Source: Pseudomonadota bacterium
Lineage (GTDB): Bacteria > Pseudomonadota > Alphaproteobacteria > Reyranellales > Reyranellaceae
DNA: 16,887 nucleotides
Direction: 5' to 3'
Assembly (NCBI GenBank): GCA_023436825.1
Contig: JAEZHS010000170.1
Location: forward strand, 1 to 16,887
Part shown: positions 7,426-13,591 of the stretch, one piece after another
How positions within the stretch are numbered: position 1 is the stretch's first letter
Layout: the number at the start of each line of letters is the position of its first letter
Program-made: the position numbers and the translations under genes
Notes under the pieces: generated by a model
Seen by the model: only the letters and a program-made list of their open reading frames with translations
Databases searched by the model: none
What the model was told of the DNA's origin: nothing

Positions 7426-7462
7426 CAGCGCCCCGTTGTTCTTTGTTAGGCTCGCTCAGGCG

Positions 7463-8425
7463 ATGGACACGTTGGACACTCCGGCGGCCGCGACCGCCGA
7501 CATGATCCGGATTCCCGGCGGGACCTTTCGCATGGGGTCGGACAATCATTATCCGGAGGAGGCGCCGACGCATGCCGTCACCGTCGACGCGTTCTGGATC
7601 GACGCCACGCCCGTCACCAATGCCCAGTTCCGCCGCTTCGTCGAAGCCACGGGTCATGTGACTTGGGCCGAGATCCCGCCCGACCCAAAGGACTATCCCG
7701 GCGCCAAGCCGAACATGCTGAAGGCCGGCGGGCTCGTCTTCACCCCGCCGACGCACGCCGTCGATCTGCGCGACTGGAGCCAGTGGTGGCGCTTCACCTT
7801 CGGCGCCACGTGGCGGCGGCCCTACGGCAAGGGCAGCCACATCGGTGGGCTCGACGATCATCCGGTGGTGCAGATCGCCTACAAAGATGCGGAGGCCTAC
7901 GCGAAGTGGGTCGGCAAGGAGATCCCGACCGAAGCCGAGTGGGAGTTCGCGGCCCGCGGCGGCCTTGTCGACATGGAGTTTGCCTGGGGCGACGAGTTCA
8001 CGCCGAGCGGCCGGCACATGGCCAACACCTGGCAGGGCGAGTTTCCGCGCGAGAATCTCAAGAGCGACGGCTGGGCCCGCACTTCGCCGGTGCGGGCCTT
8101 CCCGCCGAATGGGTATGGAGTCTTCGACATGATCGGCAACGTCTGGGAATGGACGGCCGATTGGTACTCGCAGAAGCACGAAGCGGATGTGCCGAAGGCC
8201 TGTTGCGTGCCGCAGAACCCTCGCGGTGCGGCGATCGAGGCGAGCTACGATCCGCGGCTGCCGTCCATTCGCATTCCCCGCAAGGTCCTGAAGGGTGGCT
8301 CGCATCTTTGCGCACCGAACTATTGCCGACGCTATCGACCCGCGGCGCGCCACGCCGAGCCGGTCGATACGTCGACGAGTCACGTCGGTTTCAGGTGTGT
8401 TGTCAGAACGGGAGGACGGACATGA
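7463..8425 (+). CDS. Formylglycine-generating enzyme (sulfatase-modifying factor, SUMF1 family)
   Basis: Copper-dependent oxidase that converts the active-site cysteine of sulfatases to C-alpha-formylglycine. The 320-residue product starts its domain with MIRIPGGTFRMGS (14-26). It continues with PVTNAQFRRFVEATGH, IPTEAEWEFAARGG and NVWEWTADWY, all hallmarks of the SUMF1 fold. Crucially, the C-terminal block KGGSHLCAPNYCRRYRPAAR keeps both catalytic cysteines in the Cys-X4-Cys arrangement (Cys283 and Cys288). GFRC follows near the end. This separates it from non-catalytic relatives such as EgtB or PvdO. No signal peptide precedes the domain, so it is probably cytosolic. The ATG at 7463 is chosen by domain position; its ribosome binding site is weak. 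Its TGA overlaps the ATG of sulfatase 1, indicating translational coupling to a likely substrate. Confidence 0.93.
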   Translation: MDTLDTPAAATADMIRIPGGTFRMGSDNHYPEEAPTHAVTVDAFWIDATPVTNAQFRRFVEATGHVTWAEIPPDPKDYPGAKPNMLKAGGLVFTPPTHAVDLRDWSQWWRFTFGATWRRPYGKGSHIGGLDDHPVVQIAYKDAEAYAKWVGKEIPTEAEWEFAARGGLVDMEFAWGDEFTPSGRHMANTWQGEFPRENLKSDGWARTSPVRAFPPNGYGVFDMIGNVWEWTADWYSQKHEADVPKACCVPQNPRGAAIEASYDPRLPSIRIPRKVLKGGSHLCAPNYCRRYRPAARHAEPVDTSTSHVGFRCVVRTGGRT

Positions 8426-10068
8426 GTGACGAAAGCGGAGCCAGGAACGTTGTTGCCGGCCGCCGCCGCATGCTGCTCGCCGGCACGGCTCTCGCCACCA
8501 TCGGTACGTTGGCGGCCGGTGCTTCCGTGCAGCAGGCGCAGGCGCAGCAGACACCGGCGCCCGCCCCGTCAGGAGGCCGCAAGCCCAACATCCTGGTGAT
8601 CTTCGGCGACGATATCGGGGTCCCGCAGATCAGCGCCTACACCCAGGGGCTGATGGGCTATCGCACGCCCAACATCGACCGCATCGCCAACGAAGGAGCG
8701 ATCTTCACCGATTCCTACGGCCAGCAGAGCTGCACGGCCGGCCGCGCCTCGTTCATCCTGGGCGAAGAGCCGTTCCGCACCGGGCTGCTCACCATCGGCA
8801 TGCCGGGCGATCCGCACGGCATCGCCGATTGGATGCCGACCATTGCTGACGTCATGAAAGTGCAGGGCTATGCCACGGGGCAATTCGGCAAGAACCATCT
8901 CGGCGACCAGGACAAGCACCTGCCGACGGCGCACGGCTTCGACGAGTTCTTTGGCAATCTCTATCACCTCAACGCCGAGGAGGAGCCGGAGGGCTACTTC
9001 TATCCCAAGGATCCGGAGTTCCGGAAAAAATACGGGCCGCGCGGCGTGCTGAAGACTTCGGCCGATGGCAAGATCGAGGACACCGGTCCGCTCACCACCA
9101 AGCGCATGCCGACCGTCGACGAGGAGTTCCTGGCCGCCGCCAAGGACTTCATCGATCGCCAGGCCAAGGCGAACAAGCCGTTCTTCTGCTGGTTCAATTC
9201 CACGCGCATGCACGTCTTCACCCATCTCAAGCCGGAATCGATGGGCAAGACAGGCAAGGGCATCCATGCCGACGGCATGGTCGAGCATGACGGCCATGTC
9301 GGCGAACTCCTGAAGCTGCTTGACGACCTCAAGATCGCCGACAACACCATCGTTCTCTACACGACCGACAACGGCGCGGAACTGGCTTTGTGGCCAGATG
9401 GCGCCATGACCATGTTCCATGGCGAGAAGGGCACCACCTGGGAAGGCGGCTTCCGCATCCCGATGATGGTGCGCTGGCCTGGCGTCATAAAGCCGGGCAC
9501 CTACTACAACGACATCATCTCGCTGATCGACTGGTTCCCGACCTTGTGCGCGGCGGCGGGCGAGCCCGATATCATCGGCAAGATGAAGGCGGGCTATCAG
9601 GCCGGGAGCAAGACCTTCAAGGTCCATCTCGACGGCTACAATTTCCTGCCGTACTTCAAGGGCGAGGCCAAGCAGGGGCCGCGCGACGTTATCTACTACT
9701 TCGACCAGGGCGGAAATCTGAACGCCATCCGCTGGAACGACTGGAAGGTCTCCTTCGCAATATCGTCGGAGGGCAACATTGCGACGTCGCTGCGCGAGGT
9801 GCCGGCCTGGGCGATGATCACCAACCTGCGCATGGACCCTTACGAACGCGGGGCGAAGGAGGGGGGCAACGCCATGGACTTCTTTGCCCGCCAGATCTGG
9901 CTGCTCGTACCCATCCAGGCCAAGATCAAGGAGTTCTTCGCCGACTTCGAGCAGTTCCCTTACCAGACCGGCAGCTCTCTGAACGCGGCAGGGATCAACT
10001 ACAGCCTGCTGCGCCAGCAGGAGGCGCTGAAGCGGCTGAAGGATCTGGAGGGCATGCGGCCGCGCTAG
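8422..10068 (+). CDS. Sulfatase 1 with formylglycine motif and Tat signal
   Basis: Exported type I sulfatase of the alkaline-phosphatase superfamily, hydrolysing sulfate esters; 548 residues. Residues 13-41 form a Tat-like signal (GRRRMLLAGTALA to AQAQ) followed by a short Pro/Ala linker. Metal ligands are visible in ILVIFGDDIG (Asp63, Asp64) and YTTDNG. The modifiable Cys104 lies in SCTAGR, with the required arginine four residues later. FGKNHLGD and FNSTRMHVF supply the usual lysine and histidine positions. The motif has Ala where many FGE substrates have Pro. The start overlaps the FGE stop and has GGAGG six bases upstream. It is paralogous to the second sulfatase at 13592, with DNA segments nearly identical (for example 8920-8991 differs from 14090-14161 at one base). 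The sulfated substrate is unknown. Confidence 0.94.
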   Translation: MSDESGARNVVAGRRRMLLAGTALATIGTLAAGASVQQAQAQQTPAPAPSGGRKPNILVIFGDDIGVPQISAYTQGLMGYRTPNIDRIANEGAIFTDSYGQQSCTAGRASFILGEEPFRTGLLTIGMPGDPHGIADWMPTIADVMKVQGYATGQFGKNHLGDQDKHLPTAHGFDEFFGNLYHLNAEEEPEGYFYPKDPEFRKKYGPRGVLKTSADGKIEDTGPLTTKRMPTVDEEFLAAAKDFIDRQAKANKPFFCWFNSTRMHVFTHLKPESMGKTGKGIHADGMVEHDGHVGELLKLLDDLKIADNTIVLYTTDNGAELALWPDGAMTMFHGEKGTTWEGGFRIPMMVRWPGVIKPGTYYNDIISLIDWFPTLCAAAGEPDIIGKMKAGYQAGSKTFKVHLDGYNFLPYFKGEAKQGPRDVIYYFDQGGNLNAIRWNDWKVSFAISSEGNIATSLREVPAWAMITNLRMDPYERGAKEGGNAMDFFARQIWLLVPIQAKIKEFFADFEQFPYQTGSSLNAAGINYSLLRQQEALKRLKDLEGMRPR

Positions 10069-10074
10069 AGATCG

Positions 10075-10311
10075 TCAGTCGGCGACGGCCGCTGAGGATA
10101 TGGCCGGCGCCGATGCGACACGTTTGGCGGCACGCTCGGCAAGGATCAGACCCAACACGGACGACACGATCACCAGGACGACCGCGGCGTTGAGCATGGC
10201 CTCGTCGATCAGCCGCTGCCCGGCCGCATTCTTCGTCGCATAGGCGACGAGGGCGACAGCCAGGGTCGCGGCGACCTGGGGAATGGTGAGCGAGATCGAC
10301 GCCAAGACCAT
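10075..10311 (-). pseudogene. C-terminal remnant of a cation/proton antiporter
   Basis: On the minus strand 78 codons encode two hydrophobic helices. The segments SLTIPQVAATLAVALVAY, LLIDE-like RLIDEAMLNAAVVLVIVSS and LGLILAERAAKR resemble the last transmembrane part of Kef/CPA2-type sodium/proton antiporters. A complete antiporter would have about ten more helices upstream. Here the reading frame is closed by a TGA just before the ATG at 10311, and an unrelated plus-strand fragment begins at the same place. It is therefore a 5'-truncated relic, lying tail-to-tail with sulfatase 1 (six bases apart). A small expressed two-helix protein cannot be excluded. Confidence 0.6.
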
Positions 10312-10723
10312 CGTCGAACCTCAGGCCCAGCTCGTCTACCAGACGATCGGCTTCAGCAACGGCTGGGACACGGTGGCCAACGTGCAATTCCAGGACGTCA
10401 ACTCGCTGGCCGGTCGGTTGGGCATTCGTCTCATGCGCACCTGGGAACTCGACGACAGCGACAAGGCGAAGAGGTTGACCGCCTGGCTGCGCCCGAACAT
10501 CTGGCACGAGTTCCAGGGCGTGCCGCAGACGACGTTCGCGTCCGATGCAGGCCCGGTGCCTTTCCGCTCCGACATCAGTGGCACGTGGGTCAGCGTCAAC
10601 GCCGGCGTGAGCGCCCGCCTGTCACGCCAGGCGACGTTGTTCGCCAATTTGAACTACGATGTCGGCTTCAATGGCGATCGCTACGCCTACAGCGGCAAGA
10701 TCGGCCTCCGCATGGCATGGTGA
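10283..10723 (+). pseudogene. C-terminal remnant of an autotransporter beta-barrel domain
   Basis: The 146-codon frame matches the end of the autotransporter translocator barrel: VEPQAQLVYQ (from about 10313), VNSLAGRLGIRLMR, LTAWLRPNIWHEF, GTWVSVNAGVSARLS, and the terminal LNYDVGFNGDRYAYSGKIGLRMAW. The final aromatic residue is the outer-membrane insertion signal of such barrels. The passenger domain, the signal peptide and roughly half of the barrel are missing. The first ten codons overlap the opposing antiporter relic, so the ATG at 10283 is probably accidental. Without a signal peptide the fragment cannot reach the outer membrane. Confidence 0.72.
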
Positions 10724-10851
10724 TCGCCTCTCGCTTCACCGACGCATAGCTCGGTGCCGCTTGTGCGAGTGGACGCGAAGATCGCCTTGCGGCTAGTCTC
10801 CGTTTCAGTCGGCAACCGATGCGCCGGGTGACGAGCGACGAGGAATTGAGC

Positions 10852-11766
10852 ATGGCGCTGGTGAGGATACTCGCCGCGATTGTCATTGTGGCGTCGGGTT
10901 TCCCCGTAAGGCAGGCGGCAGCCCAACCTGCGACCACTGCGAGCAGTGGTCCGTGGTCCTTTATCTTCGCACCCTATGGCTGGCTCACCTTCATGAGCGG
11001 CACGCAAACGGTGGCCGGGCAATCGACCACAGTGAGCACCAACGCCTTCGAGATGTTCGCCCAGAGCCAGTCCCTGCTCACCTTCATGGCCTACGGCGAG
11101 GCGCGCTACGAGGATCGGCTCGGCCTGTTCGTCGACCTCATGTACGCCAACCTCGCGGCAGGCCAGTCGGCCAATCGCAGCTTCTCGGCGCCTGGTGTCA
11201 GCGGCAGCGCGATCGCCTCTGTCTCGGTGAACTACGAATCGCTGACGCTGCAGTTTGGCGCCGCCTATGAGGTCGTGAAGGTCGGGCCCGATCGCAGCGC
11301 CGAGGGGCCGGGCATGGCGGGTGTCGGCCGAACCGCCTTCGACGTGACCGTGGGCGGCCGTTGGTGGTACCAGCGCGTCGACATGACGCTCAACTTCTAC
11401 GGCGCTGTCACCGTCAACACGCCCAATCTCCAGGTCTCTGCCAACCGCAGCCAGGTCTTCGCCAACTCGGGCAGCATTGGCTGGGTCGATCCTTTCATCG
11501 GTTTCCGCGTGCGTCATCACCTGGCGCCGGGACAGCACCTCGCGCTCGAGGCCGATCTGGGCGGCTTCGGCATCGGCAGCCGCATCTCGGCCGAGGCGCA
11601 GCTCGCCTACAGCATGGATTTCGGCAACGCGATCGGGGTCAACTGGGCGGGCGTGATCGGCTATCGCGCCCTCTATGTCGATTACACCCAGGGCTCGGGC
11701 TCGTCGTTCTTCGAGATGAACATGCTCCAGCACGGCCCGTTGCTGGGCGTGCGTGGACGATTCTAG
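10852..11766 (+). CDS. Outer-membrane beta-barrel protein of unknown function
   Basis: A 304-residue exported protein. Residues 1-24 are a Sec signal peptide (MALVRILAAIVIVASG, then AAA before QPA). The mature part is rich in alternating aromatic and small residues typical of barrel strands: WSFIFAPYGWLTF, YEDRLGLFVDLMYANL, FDVTVGGRWWYQRVDMTLNFYGAV and WVDPFIGFRVRHHL. It ends in Phe (GVRGRF), the usual C-terminal signal for BAM-mediated insertion. The ATG at 10852 has AGGAA six bases upstream; a longer frame from 10819 would spoil the signal peptide. It starts about 130 bp after the autotransporter relic and 75 bp before the DUF3302 gene. It may be a channel for small solutes, but no specific family function is known to me. 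Confidence 0.8.
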   Translation: MALVRILAAIVIVASGFPVRQAAAQPATTASSGPWSFIFAPYGWLTFMSGTQTVAGQSTTVSTNAFEMFAQSQSLLTFMAYGEARYEDRLGLFVDLMYANLAAGQSANRSFSAPGVSGSAIASVSVNYESLTLQFGAAYEVVKVGPDRSAEGPGMAGVGRTAFDVTVGGRWWYQRVDMTLNFYGAVTVNTPNLQVSANRSQVFANSGSIGWVDPFIGFRVRHHLAPGQHLALEADLGGFGIGSRISAEAQLAYSMDFGNAIGVNWAGVIGYRALYVDYTQGSGSSFFEMNMLQHGPLLGVRGRF

Positions 11767-11840
11767 GAAGGCGAGAAACGATTGCGCAGGAACAAATCGT
11801 CCCCTTCGGCGCGACGGATGATGTGAGATGAGGTAACGGC

Positions 11841-12086
11841 ATGTCGATCCTCGATCTGTTTGCCTGGATCGTCCTCGCCATCCTGGTGGCGAGCGCAGTC
11901 GCCATGATCTTCATTGCCGGGTCGCTGCCCGGCCACATTGCCAGGAGTCGCGGCCATCCCTGGGCACAGGCGGTGCGCATGGCGGGCTGGATCACGCTCT
12001 TCTTCGGCTTCGCACTGTGGCCGCTCGCCCTGATCTGGGCCTATGTCGACGCGCCGACGCCGCGGCGCGGGAGCGACTGGCGATGA
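11841..12086 (+). CDS. DUF3302 small inner-membrane protein (YiaW/YibI-like)
   Basis: An 81-residue protein with two hydrophobic helices (about 5-27 and 45-68). They are separated by a basic loop, HIARSRGHPWAQAVRMAGW, that matches the DUF3302 family. In Escherichia coli DUF3302 members (YiaW, YibI) are encoded directly before HlyD-like proteins (YiaV, YibH), and the same order is seen here. GAGG lies about seven bases before the ATG. Its stop overlaps the ATG of the HlyD-family gene (ATGA), so the two are probably translated together and may form a complex. Function is unknown. Confidence 0.85.
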   Translation: MSILDLFAWIVLAILVASAVAMIFIAGSLPGHIARSRGHPWAQAVRMAGWITLFFGFALWPLALIWAYVDAPTPRRGSDWR

Positions 12087-13024
12087 TCGTCGCCATCTTC
12101 AACGTCTACCTGGTGATCCTGTTCGGGCTGGTGAAGCTGCGGATCGTGCCCTTCAACCTCTTCTGGAAGATCTCGCCCGGTATCGTCCTGGTGTTGCTGC
12201 TGTTCGGCCTGTTCATCCCCATGGGCTGGGGCGCGCCCGGCGGCAACGCGATCGTCGTGCGCAACGCCGTGTCGATCGTTCCCGACGTTGCGGGCGAGGT
12301 CGTCGAAGTCGCCGTCGAGGCCAACAAGCCGGTCGGCATGGGGGACGTGCTGTTCCGCATCGATCCGGTGCCGTTCCAGTCGCAGGTCGACGCGCTGGCC
12401 GCGCAACTGAAGCTCGAGGAGCTGCGACTCTCGCAGATGACCGAGCTCGAACGCGGGCCCGCCGGCCGCGCTTTCGACGTACAGCAGCGCCAGGCCGCCG
12501 TCGAGCAGCTCAAGGCGCAGATCGAGGGCGCCCGGTGGAATCTCGAGAAGACCGTGGTGCGCGCGCCGGCCGACGGCTTCGTCACCAACCTCGCGCTGCG
12601 CAAGGGCGCCCGCGTCGGCAACCTGCCGCTCTCTCCGGTGATGGCCTTCATCGACACCTCGGAGACGCTGGTCGGCATCGAGGTGGCGCAGATCGACAGC
12701 CGTTTCATCCAGCCCGGCCAGCCGGTTGAGCTCACCTTCAAGGCCATGCCGGGCCAGATCCACACCGGCAAGGTCGTCTCCGTGCTGCAGGCTCTCTCGA
12801 GCGGCCAGACGGAGGTCTCAGGTCGTGCCATCACGCCCGTTCCCGTGCAGGCCGCGCCCTTCGTGGTGCGCGTCAGGATCGATGACGATGCGCTGGCGCG
12901 CCGACTACCGGCGGGCAGCGTCGGCGACGCCGCGATCTTCACTGACCGCATCAAGCTGAGCCACGTCATTCGCAAGGTCCTGCTGCGACAGATTGCGATC
13001 CTGAACTACGTCAATCCGTTCTGA
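12083..13024 (+). CDS. HlyD-family membrane fusion protein (YiaV/YibH-like)
   Basis: Periplasmic adaptor protein of the HlyD/EmrA type, 313 residues. Two hydrophobic segments occupy about 1-20 and 33-50, as in the YibH/YiaV subgroup, rather than the single anchor of EmrA. Then come the first lipoyl half (VSIVPDVAGEVVEVAVEANKPV), a coiled-coil hairpin with heptad-like LAAQLKLEELRLSQM and QAAVEQLKAQIEGARWNLE, and the second lipoyl half (TVVRAPADGFVTNL). A beta-barrel region with QPVELTFKAMPG follows. The start is fixed by the ATGA overlap with DUF3302. No inner-membrane pump gene is adjacent. The nearest candidates for an outer partner are the barrel at 10852 and the broken barrel gene downstream, which is inference from position only. 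Confidence 0.9.
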   Translation: MIVAIFNVYLVILFGLVKLRIVPFNLFWKISPGIVLVLLLFGLFIPMGWGAPGGNAIVVRNAVSIVPDVAGEVVEVAVEANKPVGMGDVLFRIDPVPFQSQVDALAAQLKLEELRLSQMTELERGPAGRAFDVQQRQAAVEQLKAQIEGARWNLEKTVVRAPADGFVTNLALRKGARVGNLPLSPVMAFIDTSETLVGIEVAQIDSRFIQPGQPVELTFKAMPGQIHTGKVVSVLQALSSGQTEVSGRAITPVPVQAAPFVVRVRIDDDALARRLPAGSVGDAAIFTDRIKLSHVIRKVLLRQIAILNYVNPF

Positions 13025-13073
13025 GGCGGCCAAAGCGATATGATGCCATCGGACGAACGAGCGGAGGCGGATG

Positions 13074-13578
13074 ATGACCGGACGGTCGATCGTGATCGCC
13101 TTGTGCGGCGCTGCGCTGCTCGCTTTGCGCCAGGTCGGCGCAGGCCGGCGAGACCCACGAGTTCTGGCCGGAGCTGCAATTTCACAAGTGGTTCAACGAG
13201 CACGAATCGCGCGCGGTCCTTATGATGTCGCACAGCCGCGATCGCGATTCCAACTCGAGCTACCAGGCGGAGGTCGGCCTGACCTTCGAGCACCACTTCA
13301 GAGAGTGGTTCCGGGGGCGGCTCGGCTACCGCCATGCCAATTCGACCGACGGCGGGCCGTTTCAGGAGAACCGCCTGCTGGGCCGAGCCTACGCGTCCGC
13401 CGAGGTCTACTTCGACACGCAGTACAATCAGATGTCACGCTAGCGGTTGATCGTCGGCGTGACACTCCCGATCTACGAGCATTTCAGCGTGGAGCCATAC
13501 TTGGTGAGACAGGTCGACAAAGCCGGTAGCTTCACCACCACCAGTGCCATTGGCCTGACGTTGATCACGTCTTTCTGA
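13074..13578 (+). pseudogene. Broken outer-membrane beta-barrel gene (DUF2490-like)
   Basis: A good ribosome binding site (GGAGG, 13063-13067) precedes ATG codons at 13071 and 13074, and a signal peptide begins (MTGRSIVIALCGAALLA). At about 13120-13135 the frame must shift by one base to continue as LCARSAQA, a proper cleavage site, then GETHEFWPELQFHKWF. The barrel-like part runs to an in-frame TAG at 13441. Beyond it the same frame resumes with RLIVGVTLPIYEHFSVEPYLVRQ and ends in a terminal Phe at 13578. The WPELQFHKWFNE opening and the final strand recall DUF2490-type outer-membrane proteins; that assignment is tentative. Two independent lesions argue for decay over a single sequencing error. 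It lies 50 bp after the HlyD gene and 13 bp before sulfatase 2. Confidence 0.72.
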
Positions 13579-13591
13579 ACGGAGGCATGCG

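Noticed and set aside
7663..8421. Extension of the sulfatase 1 frame upstream through the FGE gene
   Set aside because: The stretch is out of frame with the conserved FGE protein, and the Tat signal begins only after ATG 8422.
11778..11800. Possible hairpin (ACGATT/AATCGT) after the beta-barrel gene
   Set aside because: Six weak base pairs around an 11-base loop and no T-run; not enough for a terminator call.
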